A stretch of 64,000 bases of DNA from DASQPA01 sp963757335. Its GTDB lineage: Bacteria; Acidobacteriota; Thermoanaerobaculia; Multivoradales; UBA5704. Where the stretch lies: the NCBI GenBank assembly GCA_963757335.1, contig CAVWRJ010000006.1, positions 26,444 to 90,443 of the forward strand, written 5' to 3'. A model generated the notes under the pieces. That model had not been told where the DNA came from. It did no database searches and saw nothing but the letters and a program-made list of their open reading frames with translations. The position numbers were made by a program, and so were the translations under genes. Positions 1 to 8,273 of the stretch are shown here, piece after piece. How positions within the stretch are numbered: position 1 is the first letter of the stretch; the number at the start of each line of letters is the position of its first letter.

Positions 1-2
1 AC

Positions 3-2006
3 CAGCCGGGCCATGAGCGGGTGGCCGTCCTCTCCCACGGCCTCGCCGGGCGCCTCCTCGGCGGAGCGCGGAGCGCGGTGGGCAAAAAGCTCCTCTTGAA
101 CGGCGAGAGCTACCAGGTGGTCGGGGTGATGCCCCCCTCGTTTCGCGACTTCTTCACCCGCAACGTCGAGCTCTGGACCCCCCTCGTCTTGAAGCTGGAG
201 GATTTCGCCGATTCCAACCGCACCAACGAGTCGCTCTCCTACGTCGCCCGGCTGCGGCCGGGGCTCTCGATCGAGCGGGCGCGGACCGAGATGGCGGCCT
301 TCGCCGGCCGGCTGAAGCACGACTTCCCCAACAGCTATCCGCCCGACTGGGGGCTCCTCGTCACCTCGCTCCACGACAAGGCGTCGGGCGACGTGCGGCC
401 GATGCTCCTCGTCCTTCTCGGGGCGGTCGGCTTCGTCCTCCTCATCGCCTGCACCAACGTGGCGAACCTGCTTCTCGCCCGCGCCTCGGGGCGCGGCAAG
501 GAGATCGCGGTGCGCGCGGCCTTGGGCGCCACCCGCTGGCAGATCGCCCGCCAGCTCCTCGTCGAGAGCCTCCTCCTCGCTCTCGCCGGGGGAGTTCTGG
601 GGCTCGCCCTGGGCGCCTGGGCGATGCGCGCCGCCGCGTCTCTCGACGTCGCCGGCCTGCCGCTCTCGGAGCTGCGCTTGAACGGCGCGGTCCTCCTCTT
701 CACCCTGGGCGTGGCGCTCGCGACCGGCCTCCTCTTCGGCCTCGCGCCGGCCCTCGCCACCTCCCGCGCCGACACCCAGCAGACCCTGAAGGAAGGGGGG
801 CGGAGCGTCTCCGCTGGCCGTGGCCGGCAGGCCCTGCGGCGCCTCCTGGTGGTGGTGGAAGTCGCCCTGGCGCTCGCTCTCCTGGTCTCCGCCGGGCTCC
901 TTCTCAAGAGCTTTTCAAGAATGCAGGAGGTCCAGACAGGCTTCCGGCCCGACCATCTGCTGACCCTGAACCTCGCCCTCCCCAAGACCCAGTATCCGAC
1001 CGATGCGGAGCAGATCGCCTTTTTCGACCGGGCTTTGGCGCGGGTCGCGGCGGTGCCGGGGGTGAGCGCCGTGGGCGCCACCTCGGTCCTCCCCTTCGGC
1101 GGCTCCTGGTCGACCTCCGGCTTCGACATCGAGGGCTACGTCGTGCCCCCCAACCAGCCCGGCCCCTGGGGCGACATGCGGGTCGTCTCCCCTGGCTTTT
1201 TTCAGGCGCTCGACGTACCGCTCTTGAAAGGGCGGGGGTTCACCGACCAGGACGGCCCGGATGCCGTCAAGGTCGCCGTGGTCGACGAGGAGATGGTCCG
1301 CCGCTACTGGCCGCACGGCGATCCGCTCGGCAAGCGGATCAAACGCGGCTCGAAATCGAAGCCCTTTTTCGTCACCATCGTCGGCGTCGTCGGCCACACC
1401 AAGCACGAGGGCCTGGACGCCGAGTCCCGGGTCCAGCTCTACTTCCCCTACCGGCAGGTCGCCCGCCCCTTCCTGACCCTTGCGCTCCGCACCGGGACGG
1501 AGCCGCGCTCCGCTCTCCCCGGGGTGCGCGCCGCCCTCCAGGAGATCGATCCGGCGCTCCCGATCTTCGGCGTCCACACGATGACCGAGCTGGTCGACGC
1601 CTCGACCCAGCAGCGCCGCTTCTCGACTCTCCTCCTGGGGCTCTTCGCGGGGATGGCCCTCCTCCTCGCTTCGCTGGGGATCTACGGGGTGATGTCCTAC
1701 TCGGTGGCGCAGCGCACCCACGAGCTGGGGGTGCGGATGGCGCTCGGGGCGGCCAAGGGCGGGGTGCTCGGGCTCGTGCTGCGCCAGGGGATGACGCTCG
1801 CCGCCGTCGGCCTGGCGGGCGGCCTCGGCGCCGCCTTCGTCTTCACGAGATTCCTGCAAAGTCAGCTCTTCGCCGTCCGCCCGACCGATCCGGAGACCTT
1901 CGTCCTGGTAACGGCGATCCTCGCGAGTGTAGCCCTCGCCGCCAACCTCCTACCGGCGCTCCGGGCGACGCGGGTGGATCCGGCGGTGGCGCTGCATGCG
2001 GAGTAG
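3..2006 (+). CDS. ADOP-type ABC transporter permease (MacB/FtsX family), 5' truncated by window edge
   Basis: Inner-membrane permease of the MacB/FtsX superfamily, of the duplicated type (ADOP) abundant in Acidobacteria; such proteins couple an ATPase to export or envelope remodelling, substrate unknown. The frame is already open at base 3 and the first residues match the interior of a MacB periplasmic core domain (VAVLSHG, VVGVMPPSF), so the true start lies upstream; the GTG at 21 is only the first possible in-window start. Visible order: end of the first periplasmic domain, first FtsX bundle (about residues 125-250, NVANLLLARA, REIAVRAALGA-like), a second periplasmic domain (about 300-510), and a second FtsX bundle near the C terminus (GIYGVMSYSVAQR, ELGVRMALGA). 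It ends with the typical DPAVAL-x-AE tail. No ATPase is adjacent, as is usual for ADOP genes. Confidence 0.93.
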   Translation, partial: QPGHERVAVLSHGLAGRLLGGARSAVGKKLLLNGESYQVVGVMPPSFRDFFTRNVELWTPLVLKLEDFADSNRTNESLSYVARLRPGLSIERARTEMAAFAGRLKHDFPNSYPPDWGLLVTSLHDKASGDVRPMLLVLLGAVGFVLLIACTNVANLLLARASGRGKEIAVRAALGATRWQIARQLLVESLLLALAGGVLGLALGAWAMRAAASLDVAGLPLSELRLNGAVLLFTLGVALATGLLFGLAPALATSRADTQQTLKEGGRSVSAGRGRQALRRLLVVVEVALALALLVSAGLLLKSFSRMQEVQTGFRPDHLLTLNLALPKTQYPTDAEQIAFFDRALARVAAVPGVSAVGATSVLPFGGSWSTSGFDIEGYVVPPNQPGPWGDMRVVSPGFFQALDVPLLKGRGFTDQDGPDAVKVAVVDEEMVRRYWPHGDPLGKRIKRGSKSKPFFVTIVGVVGHTKHEGLDAESRVQLYFPYRQVARPFLTLALRTGTEPRSALPGVRAALQEIDPALPIFGVHTMTELVDASTQQRRFSTLLLGLFAGMALLLASLGIYGVMSYSVAQRTHELGVRMALGAAKGGVLGLVLRQGMTLAAVGLAGGLGAAFVFTRFLQSQLFAVRPTDPETFVLVTAILASVALAANLLPALRATRVDPAVALHAE

Positions 2007-2009
2007 GGG

Positions 2010-2900
2010 TCACTCCCCCCGCCCGAAGCTCTGCACCCAGATGACCCGGTAGCCGCCGGGCGCCGCGTCGTAGCCGGCGCCCACGGCGAGCCCGAGCCCC
2101 AGCTCACGGGAGCCCGGGTCGAGGATGTTCCTGCGGTGGGGCGGGCTCTTGAGCCAGGCCTCCAGGGCCTCCTCGGGGGAGAAGCGCTGCTCCACGATGT
2201 TCTCGCCGATGCCGGAGCGGTAGCCGTCCGTCCGCGCCCGCTCGGAGGGACCGAGGCCCTCGGGCGTCCGGTGCGCCGAGTAGGAGCGCACCAGCATGTC
2301 CTCGGCGTGCTCTTGAGAGATCCGATCGAGGAGCGGATTGGGCGCCAGCGGTGCCACTCCCGCCCGCCGGCGGACGTCGTTGACTCTTGAGAGCAGCTCG
2401 GCCGCGACCCGCGCCCGGTCGGCGAGCCTCGCCGTGGCGGCGGCGAAGTAGTCCCCCTGGTGCCAGCCGAAGAGGAAGACGTGGAGGGTGGTGCCGTTGG
2501 CATCCGGGATCTGGGCGGTGCCGACGCCCAGGTCCCGAAAGCGCCCGTCCAGGGCCACCCGCGGAATGCCCTCCACGCCGCCGGGAGCCGCGTTCGAGAG
2601 CGAGTAGGACTCGCGCCAGTCGTGGGCCGAGTACCCCACCTGCCGCAGCCGCTCCGCGATCGTCGCGGCCGAGGGCGACCGGAGCCGCCGGCCGCCTCTC
2701 GCCATCTCCTCCGCCTGTTGCTGGGCGATCTGGTCGAGGATCGGTGCCGGGCGGAGCGGCAGCACGCCGACGCGCGCCCGCTCCCGGCTGAAGCGAATCA
2801 GCCACTCCTCCTCCCCGGCCGTCCCCCGCTGCGCGCGGGCGGCAGAGAGGCCCAGGGCCAACGCCAGGGCACAAGCGGACCAGCGAATCCACGTCGTCAC
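2010..2900 (-). CDS. Secreted CAP-domain (SCP/PR1-like) protein
   Basis: Predicted exported protein of 296 residues with unknown extracellular role. An N-terminal signal peptide is visible (WIRWSACALALALGLSAARAQ). The C-terminal half (about residues 165-295) is a standard CAP domain: VNDVRRRAG.APL..N..L..ISQEHAEDM, then YSAHRTPEG, then GIGENI and AWLKSPPHRRNILDP, carrying the conserved His and Glu positions. The N-terminal half (about 30-160) looks like a second, degenerate CAP-like repeat (LIRFSRERARVGVLPL, AEEMARGG). Start is GTG with a GAGG motif about 8 nt upstream. It converges with the permease gene, the two stops being 3 nt apart. Family assignment is firm; function is not. Confidence 0.88.
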   Translation of the reverse strand: MTTWIRWSACALALALGLSAARAQRGTAGEEEWLIRFSRERARVGVLPLRPAPILDQIAQQQAEEMARGGRRLRSPSAATIAERLRQVGYSAHDWRESYSLSNAAPGGVEGIPRVALDGRFRDLGVGTAQIPDANGTTLHVFLFGWHQGDYFAAATARLADRARVAAELLSRVNDVRRRAGVAPLAPNPLLDRISQEHAEDMLVRSYSAHRTPEGLGPSERARTDGYRSGIGENIVEQRFSPEEALEAWLKSPPHRRNILDPGSRELGLGLAVGAGYDAAPGGYRVIWVQSFGRGE

Positions 2901-2979
2901 GACCAGAACCTCACGTCAGAAGAAAGCGGGCACTACGATACTCCAAAAAGGGAGGGGTGCGTAGGCTCACCGGGTCAGG

Positions 2980-3125
2980 CCAGGGTCTCGTCCAAATCGA
3001 GAAACTTTGGCTTGGAGCGTAGGGGCGGCCCCCCGTGGCCGCCCTCCCTCCCAGGGCACCCACAGGGGGGTGCCCCTACAACAGGAGCCTTCGCGATGCC
3101 AGATTCGACTTTGACGGGGCCTTGG
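2980..3125 (-). mobile_element. MITE-like 146-bp element, copy 1
   Basis: Non-coding element of 146 bp, about 94% identical (9 differences counted by eye) to the reverse complement of 34335-34480. Ends are imperfect 21-bp terminal inverted repeats (18/21) sharing the core CGTCAAAGTCGA. The interior holds two strong palindromes (GGGCACCC...GGGTGCCC and GGCGGCC...GGCCGCC) bracketed by GTAGGGGC/GCCCCTAC. Flanked by GGTCAGG (2973-2979) and GGTCACG (3126-3132), a 6/7 match consistent with a 7-bp target-site duplication. No transposase is encoded, so it would be non-autonomous. Confidence 0.8.
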
Positions 3126-3164
3126 GGTCACGTGCGCGATCGCGGAGAGCGAAGGATCCGTCAG

Positions 3165-3211
3165 CGCCCGCCGGCAGACGCGCACCGGCGATGGCGCTGC
3201 TCGCGGAGTAG
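3165..3211 (+). pseudogene. Remnant of an ADOP permease C terminus
   Basis: About 15 codons ending at TAG 3209-3211 read PAGRRAPAMALLAE, resembling the closing residues of ADOP permeases (the gene at the window start ends VDPAVALHAE, also followed by TAGGGG). Nothing upstream in frame resembles the family; the MITE-like element lies 40 nt upstream. Most likely the last trace of a deleted permease, but the match is short and could be chance. Confidence 0.35.
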
Positions 3212-3250
3212 GGGTGGGTTCCTTTGACGCTGGTAGCTCGCGGTGTTACC

Positions 3251-3270
3251 GTGTAGACGCTCGTCTACAC
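3251..3270. promoter_or_regulatory. Perfect inverted repeat, likely former vapBC operator
   Basis: GTGTAGACG-CT-CGTCTACAC is a 9-bp perfect inverted repeat with a 2-bp centre, placed 10 nt before the ATG of a VapB-like start. Type II antitoxins autoregulate through palindromes of this kind at this position. The downstream operon is destroyed, so any function now is doubtful. Confidence 0.55.
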
Positions 3271-3280
3271 GTGGGGAAGC

Positions 3281-3346
3281 ATGGCTCTGCACATCAGGAA
3301 CTCCGAGAGAAGGGTCATCGACACCTCCGCTCTCCTGGCAATCTGA
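3281..3346 (+). pseudogene. VapB-VapC deletion scar (21-codon fusion)
   Basis: The tiny frame starts MALHIRN, the canonical N terminus of VapB-type antitoxins, and continues in frame into VIDTSALLAI, the canonical first beta-strand of VapC PIN-domain toxins with its first catalytic Asp, then stops at TGA. A GGGGA motif precedes the ATG. The simplest reading is an in-frame deletion that removed almost all of vapB and joined its first codons to the start of vapC, followed by loss of the rest of vapC. It cannot be a functional toxin or antitoxin. Confidence 0.7.
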
Positions 3347-3384
3347 AGTCGAGAGTCCTGTGCTCGTAGCTCGAGGAATTTTAT

Positions 3385-3591
3385 ATGCATCTCAGCATTG
3401 AATACGAGCGCGAGGAAGACGGTCGCTGGCTGGCGGAGGTCCCGGAGCTACCTGGGGTGCTCTCCTATGGCGTGACCGCCGAGGAGGCCATGGCGAAGGC
3501 CGAAGCCCTGGCTCTGAGGGTGCTGGCGGAACGGCTCGAACAGGGGGAGAGTCGCCCCCAGCCGATCAGTATCTCCTTCGCCGCCGCATGA
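3385..3591 (+). CDS. hicB: HicB-family antitoxin
   Basis: 68-residue protein with the partial RNase H-like fold of HicB antitoxins: LSIEYEREEDGRWLAEVPELPGVLSYG matches the start of the family (YxxxEDGxYxAxxPELPG), followed by TAEEAMAKAEALALRVLAERLE. It would bind and neutralise the HicA toxin encoded immediately downstream. It is short and has no obvious C-terminal DNA-binding domain, a common variant. Its stop overlaps the hicA start (ATGA), indicating translational coupling. The antitoxin-first order is reversed compared with classical hicAB but frequent. Confidence 0.85.
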   Translation: MHLSIEYEREEDGRWLAEVPELPGVLSYGVTAEEAMAKAEALALRVLAERLEQGESRPQPISISFAAA

Positions 3592-3800
3592 GTGCGTGGC
3601 CCTCCGCGAAGGCCAAGCGCGTTCGAGCTTCGCTCCTGCGCATCGGCTGGAGCGCCAAACGTCAGTCGGGTTCCCACCTCACGCTCTCTCGCGCCGGCTG
3701 GCCGGACTTCGTCTTTGCGTTTCATGACCAAGAGGAGATCGGTCCTCGTATGTTGGCCAGAATCGCCAAGCGCACAGGCCTTACACCTTCCGATTTGTAG
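3588..3800 (+). CDS. hicA: HicA-family mRNA interferase toxin
   Basis: 70-residue basic protein of the HicA/YcfA family, a dsRBD-like fold that cleaves mRNA. The diagnostic segment is LLRIGWSAKRQSGSHLTLSR: Gly-Ser-His carries the catalytic histidine, in the usual position about 28 residues in. The C-terminal part (MLARIAKRTGLTPSDL) matches the last helix, which in other members reads LxxILKQAGLTxEEF. The ATG overlaps the hicB stop by 4 nt, so the two form a compact TA operon beside the remains of a second TA system. Confidence 0.85.
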   Translation: MSAWPSAKAKRVRASLLRIGWSAKRQSGSHLTLSRAGWPDFVFAFHDQEEIGPRMLARIAKRTGLTPSDL

Positions 3801-3835
3801 CCCGCGAAGCCCACTCCCGTAAACTCGTCCTCTTC

Positions 3836-5356
3836 ATGAACCTCCACGACCTCTTCGCCATCCCCTGCTCGCGCACCCCCGGAAAACTGGCCCTGCTTGC
3901 GGAAGCTCCGGAAACCGGGCCGGTCGAGCTCACCTACGCCGAGCTCTTCGACCGCGCCCGGCGCCTCGCCGCCGGGCTCGCGGGGCGGGGGATTAAAAAG
4001 GGGGACCGGGTGGCCTTCTTTCTCGGCAACCGGCCGGAATTCGTCGTCGCCTATCTGGCGGTCCTCGCGCTCGGGGCGGTGGGGGTGCCGATCAATCTGG
4101 CCTATCGTCGGCGCGAGATCGCTCACATGCTGGGCGACGCCGAGCCCACGCTCCTCCTGACCGAGGAGTCCCAGGTGCCGGTCCTCTCCGAGCTCGCGCC
4201 CGAGGAGCGGGGGAGGGTCGAGGTGATCCTGGCCGGGGACTTCGACCGGATCGGGGGCGATCCCGCGTCTCTGGACCTGCCGGCGATCGACGGCGACGAC
4301 CTCGGCCTCCTGCTCTATACCTCGGGGACGACGGGGCGGAGCAAGGGGGCGATGCTCAGCCACGCCAACATCCTGGCGACGGTCACCGATCTCCTCGCCG
4401 CCTGGGCCTGGGAGCGGGAGGACGTCCTCCTCCTCACCCTGCCGCTCTTCCACACCCACGGCCTGATCGTCGGCCTCACCACCGCCCTCGTTGCCGGCGC
4501 CACCGTCCATCTCCACTCCCGGTTCGACGCGGTGCGGGTCGCCGCCGAGCTTGCCGCTCCTGGCGACCGCGGCGCCACGCTCTTCTTTGGCGTCCCCACG
4601 ATGTACGTGCGGCTGGTCGAGGAGCTGCGGCGGACCGATGTTGCCCCGGCGTTGGGCCCGGCGCTCGGCCGGCTGCGGCTCTTCTGCTCGGGGAGCGCGC
4701 CGCTCTCCCCGGAGACCTTCGAGGCGTTCCGGGAGCTCACCGGTCATGCCATTCTGGAGCGCTACGGGATGACCGAGACCGGGATGAATTTGAGCAACCC
4801 CTACGCCGGCCCGCGGGTCCCCGGCCAGGTCGGGATGCCGTTCCCGGGGGTCTCCATCCGGGTCGTGGACCGGGAAGGACGGGATCTGCCGCCCGGCCGG
4901 GAGGGGGATCTCCTCGTCGCCGGCTCGAACGTCTTCTCCGGCTACTGGCGCGCTCCCGAGAAGACCGCGGAGAGCTTCGTCCAGGACGACCTCGGCCGCC
5001 GCTGGTTCAAGACCGGCGACCTGGCGAAGCGGGATCCGGCCACCGGCGCCGTCACCCTCCTCGGGCGGAGCAGCGAGCTGATCCTCTCCGGGGGCTTCAA
5101 CGTCTACCCGCGGGAGGTCGAGGAGGTGCTCGCCGCCTATCCGGGCGTACGAGAGGCGGCAGTGGTGGGCCGTCCGCACCCGGAGTGGGGGGAGGTGCCG
5201 GTGGCGTATCTCGTCGCCGAGGGGCAGATCGAGGAGAGCGATCTCGTCGCCTATCTAAAAGGACAGCTCGCGGGCTTCAAGGTGCCGCGGACGTTCCGCT
5301 ATGTGGAGACGTTGCCGCGGAACGCCCTCGGGAAGGTGCAGAAGCACCGGTTGTAG
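3836..5356 (+). CDS. AMP-dependent acyl-CoA synthetase, malonyl-CoA synthetase (MatB)-like
   Basis: Member of the ANL superfamily, 506 residues, which activates a carboxylate as acyl-AMP and transfers it to CoA. Visible motifs: phosphate-binding loop YTSGTTGRSKGAMLSH near residue 160, adenine motif YGMTETGMN near 305, hinge aspartate in KTGDLAKRD near 395, GGFNVYPREVEEVL near 420, and catalytic lysine in PRNALGKVQKH at the extreme C terminus. The overall pattern and the NALGKVQK ending resemble malonyl/methylmalonyl-CoA synthetases (MatB), so dicarboxylate activation is plausible but unproven. If so, it could supply the polyketide extender unit of the synthetase at 36.8 kb, which is speculative at that distance. 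It starts 35 nt after hicA and is followed by the 21-bp repeat array. Confidence 0.85.
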   Translation: MNLHDLFAIPCSRTPGKLALLAEAPETGPVELTYAELFDRARRLAAGLAGRGIKKGDRVAFFLGNRPEFVVAYLAVLALGAVGVPINLAYRRREIAHMLGDAEPTLLLTEESQVPVLSELAPEERGRVEVILAGDFDRIGGDPASLDLPAIDGDDLGLLLYTSGTTGRSKGAMLSHANILATVTDLLAAWAWEREDVLLLTLPLFHTHGLIVGLTTALVAGATVHLHSRFDAVRVAAELAAPGDRGATLFFGVPTMYVRLVEELRRTDVAPALGPALGRLRLFCSGSAPLSPETFEAFRELTGHAILERYGMTETGMNLSNPYAGPRVPGQVGMPFPGVSIRVVDREGRDLPPGREGDLLVAGSNVFSGYWRAPEKTAESFVQDDLGRRWFKTGDLAKRDPATGAVTLLGRSSELILSGGFNVYPREVEEVLAAYPGVREAAVVGRPHPEWGEVPVAYLVAEGQIEESDLVAYLKGQLAGFKVPRTFRYVETLPRNALGKVQKHRL

Positions 5357-5363
5357 GACGGGG

Positions 5364-5850
5364 ACAACGCTTCATGCTAACGGTGCAACGCTTCGTTGGA
5401 CCGGTACAACGAGCCGTTGGACCAGTACAACGAGCCGTTGGACCGGTACAACGAGCCGTTGGACCAGTACAACGAGCCGTTGGACCAGTACAACGAGCCG
5501 TTGGACCAGTACAACGAGCCGTTGGACCAGTACAACGAGCCGTTGGACCGGTACAACGAGCCGTTGGACCAGTACAACGAGCCGTTGGACCAGTACAACG
5601 AGCCGTTGGACCGGTACAACGAGCCGTTGGACCAGTACAACGAGTCGTTGGACCAGTACAACGAGTCGTTGGACCAGTACAACGAGCCGTTGGACCAGTA
5701 CAACGAGCCGTTGGACCAGTACAACGAGTCGTTGGACCAGTACAACGAGCCGTTGGACCAGTACAACGAGCCGTTGGACCAGTACAACGAGCCGTTGGAC
5801 CGGTACAACGGAACGTTGTCGCGTTCCAACGGAGGGTTGTACCGGTACTG
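5364..5850. repeat. 21-bp tandem repeat array, about 20 core units
   Basis: About 20 near-perfect 21-bp units occupy 5385-5815, with decayed units on both sides (from about 5364 and to about 5850). Each unit holds the palindrome CAACGAGYCGTTG followed by GACCRGTA; variation is almost confined to CAG/CGG and CCG/TCG positions. Because 21 is a multiple of 3 and the unit lacks stops, several frames stay open on both strands; the + frame from a TTG at 5396 would encode about 20 heptads (YNEPLDQ), but it has no ribosome-binding site. There are no spacers, so it is not CRISPR. It fills the whole gap between the acyl-CoA synthetase stop and the Uma2 stop. Confidence 0.93.
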
Positions 5851-5865
5851 CGGCGGGCGGATTCG

Positions 5866-6450
5866 CTAGTCGCGGCCGGTAGGCTCGCCCCAGAGTCGCC
5901 CCAGAGGGAGGGTGAGGCCCTCGAAGCTGTCCGGCTGGAACGTGGCGTTCCCCTCCAGGGCCTCGACGATGCTGTAGGCACCCTCGCGGAGGACCAAGCG
6001 CTCCAGGGTTTGCGCCTCGGGGTCGATCAGCCAGTACTCGGGGACGCCGATCGCGGCGTAGGCGTGAAGCTTCCGCACGCTGTCCTTCGAACGGCTGGAC
6101 GGAGAGATGACCTCGACCACCAGGTCGGGCCGGCCCCGCTCGAGCCCCAGCTCCTGGCCCTGGGGGAGGTTGCCGATACGATAGAACTGGACGTCGGGCA
6201 TGGTCCCGCGACGTTCGTCGATGCGGACCTTGTAGCCCGAGGCGAGCACCTCGCCGGCCTTCCGGTCCCAGGCCCAATGGGAGAGGAGGGCGATCACCAG
6301 CGCCACGATCCGTTCATGGGTCCGCGTCGGCACCTCGACCTCCACGAGCTCGCCATCCACGAGCTCCCGCATATCGTCTTCGTCCAGCTCGATGAAGTCG
6401 CTCCAGGTGTAGGGCCCCCGCTTCGCCCGGGCCTCGGCGCGCGCTCGCAT
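5866..6450 (-). CDS. Uma2-family (DUF820) putative endonuclease
   Basis: 194-residue protein of the Uma2 family, a PD-(D/E)XK-like restriction-endonuclease fold of unknown physiological role, often present in many copies in Cyanobacteria, Chloroflexi and Acidobacteria. Family hallmarks are clear: N-terminal YTWSDFIELDEDDMRELVDGEL, central MPDVQFYR, the active-site segment RPDLVVEVISPSSRSKDSVRKL (Asp, then Glu-x-x) and YAAIGVPEYWLIDPEAQTLE. Length is normal and it appears intact. The ATG start at 6450 keeps the complete N-terminal domain. It is monocistronic and converges on the tandem repeat array. Confidence 0.9.
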   Translation of the reverse strand: MRARAEARAKRGPYTWSDFIELDEDDMRELVDGELVEVEVPTRTHERIVALVIALLSHWAWDRKAGEVLASGYKVRIDERRGTMPDVQFYRIGNLPQGQELGLERGRPDLVVEVISPSSRSKDSVRKLHAYAAIGVPEYWLIDPEAQTLERLVLREGAYSIVEALEGNATFQPDSFEGLTLPLGRLWGEPTGRD

Positions 6451-6518
6451 GGAAAGGAGTGTAGCAAAAGGGGGAGCAGGACAGAGTGGCCTCCCGTGCC
6501 AGCAGCCCCCCGACTCCC

Positions 6519-7979
6519 TTACCGCGTCTCAGCCCGGAACGTCACGGCTATATCGCGTTCGAAAGAGGGCAGGGGGAGACGGGGACGCCGGCTGGCTTGG
6601 CCGGCCGGGCCGGCCTCGAACACCCGCTCCCCCAGGGGACGGCCCTGCCAGGTGTCCCAGAAGGTCGCCCGATAGCGGCCGGCGGGGAGTTTGGGGAGGA
6701 GGAGGTCGGCGGGGGGGAGCGGCGCCGCGGCGCCTGCCTGCCGCAGGTCGCGGAGGAGCCAGACGAGCCCCTGGCTACAGTCGGCGCAGCCGAAGGGGAG
6801 GATGGGCAGGATCGGATGGATGTAGAGGTCGAGGTCGATCGGCCGCGGCGCGAAGCGGGTCCAGTCGAGGGCGCGGGCGAAGCGGGCCATGCCGCGCTGC
6901 ACGGCGTGCATGCCGGCGGTGAGGATGTGGGGATCGCGGAAGGGCCAGCGCATGCCGCCCCCCGCGCCGCCGCTCGCCAGGTGCGCCCAGGCCAGGTTGT
7001 GGAAGTACTCGGCGTCGACCGCCTCGGGGAGCTGGCGCTTGTGGTCCATGAAGAGATGGATGGGGCCGTGCTCGCTGTCGGTGTAGGGGCGCGGCTCGCG
7101 CATGCTCGCGAGGGCGAAGCGGACGGCGTCCTGCATGGCGAGGGCGCCGTCGATCGTGTTGGTGGGGTTGTCGATCCGTCCGAACTCGTAGACGTGGGTG
7201 CTGGCGAAGTCGAGGGCCGGGTGGCGGAGGATGAGGTCCTGGTAGGCCTCCTCCGGCAGGCCGCCGAAGGTCGAGACGGTGAGGAGGTGCATATGGCCCC
7301 AACGCTCGCGCTCGACCCGGCGTACGAAGTCCGCCATCTCGGCGATCCAGCGGTGCTGCTCCTCGGGATCGCCGCCCCAGGCGGGATGCATCTCGTTCAG
7401 CAGGTCGTAGCCGAAGATTGCCGGCGAGCCGCCCCAGCGTTCGAGGCAGAAGCGCAGGCGCTCCTTCTGGACGGCGCGGGCGGTCTTTGAGGTGCAGAAG
7501 CAGCCGGGGGCGTCGAAGCCGCTCCCCGGGCGGCTGTAGGGGTGGAGATCCCAGCGGACGGAGAGGTGGAAGGTGTCCCAGAAGGCGAGGAGCAGGCGCA
7601 GGCCAGCCTGCTCGCAGAGGCTGAGGAGGTCGTCCCAATAGCGCACCGCCTGGGGCAGCGGGCACCCGGCCGGGTCCTCGAAGAACCAGTCGCCGTCCTC
7701 GCCATATTCGAGCATGAGCCGGAGCACCGTCACCCCGTGGGCGGCGAGCATGCGGAGGTGGGAGAGGACGGCGTCTCTTCCCCCAGGCTCGCGGAGCGGC
7801 GCCAGGTTCGGCCAGCAGATGGCGTCGTTGTGGCCGACGAGCAGGAAGGGGGAGCCGTCCCCGGTCATGAAGTAGTGCCGGCCGGGGGCGACGCGGACGG
7901 CGCTCCCGGCGCCGGTCGCGAGCAGCGCCGGTTCCGCGGCGGCCGCGGGGAGATCGAGAACGGTGGAGGGCGCGGTCAT
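6519..7979 (-). CDS. Glycoside hydrolase-like TIM-barrel protein (GH5/clan GH-A type)
   Basis: 486-residue protein resembling cellulase/mannanase-type glycoside hydrolases of clan GH-A. It opens with a beta-strand typical of the fold (GRHYFMTGDGSPFLLVGHN), followed by a barrel with HGVTVLRLML, FGYDLLNEMHPAWGG (Asn-Glu, the usual acid/base pair) and a later TDSEHGP that can supply the nucleophile Glu. The C-terminal 100 residues look like a beta-sandwich (LPAGRYRATFWDTWQGRPLG). No signal peptide is seen, so it may be cytoplasmic. Start chosen at 7979 because GAGGAG lies 9 nt upstream; an in-frame ATG at 8036 lacks one. Substrate cannot be told from sequence. Confidence 0.75.
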   Translation of the reverse strand: MTAPSTVLDLPAAAAEPALLATGAGSAVRVAPGRHYFMTGDGSPFLLVGHNDAICWPNLAPLREPGGRDAVLSHLRMLAAHGVTVLRLMLEYGEDGDWFFEDPAGCPLPQAVRYWDDLLSLCEQAGLRLLLAFWDTFHLSVRWDLHPYSRPGSGFDAPGCFCTSKTARAVQKERLRFCLERWGGSPAIFGYDLLNEMHPAWGGDPEEQHRWIAEMADFVRRVERERWGHMHLLTVSTFGGLPEEAYQDLILRHPALDFASTHVYEFGRIDNPTNTIDGALAMQDAVRFALASMREPRPYTDSEHGPIHLFMDHKRQLPEAVDAEYFHNLAWAHLASGGAGGGMRWPFRDPHILTAGMHAVQRGMARFARALDWTRFAPRPIDLDLYIHPILPILPFGCADCSQGLVWLLRDLRQAGAAAPLPPADLLLPKLPAGRYRATFWDTWQGRPLGERVFEAGPAGQASRRPRLPLPSFERDIAVTFRAETR

Positions 7980-8077
7980 GGCGTTGAGCTCCTCGTTCGC
8001 CTTCGCGAGATGCAATGGCGGGGCCACCGGGCCCATGGAACTCAGGTTTTTTTACTTGGAGGGGAGAACGGCGCCAC

Positions 8078-8111
8078 AAAAAAAGGCGGCTCCATCATCG
8101 GATGGAGCCGC
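8078..8111 (-). terminator. Rho-independent terminator of the DUF748/VWFA-like operon
   Basis: On the minus strand an 11-bp perfect stem (GCGGCTCCATC, loop CGAT, GATGGAGCCGC) is followed directly by seven T residues. It lies about 160 nt downstream of the stop at 8274 and upstream of the next minus-strand gene. The rest of the 237-nt gap shows only a small GGGAC/GTCCC hairpin and no gene. Confidence 0.9.
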
Positions 8112-8273
8112 TTTGGAGAGGAAGAAGGGGGGATCCGCCGGGAAGGGACTCTCGTCCCTGGGGGGGCCGGACCGGATCGCCTACCCTAGGATCTCCAGGA
8201 TAAGACCTGGACATTACGCTTCACATTACGGCGATCCGATCGTTGAAACCGACCGTATAGGCAAAACTGGGGG

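Noticed and set aside
5364..5850. CRISPR array
   Set aside because: Units are contiguous, with no unique spacers and no cas genes nearby.
5185..6675. A + strand frame through the 21-bp array containing VQRAVGP repeats, and antisense frames with LYWSNGS or RLVVLVQ repeats
   Set aside because: All are by-products of a 21-bp unit without stops. They start or end inside real genes in other frames and have no ribosome-binding sites.
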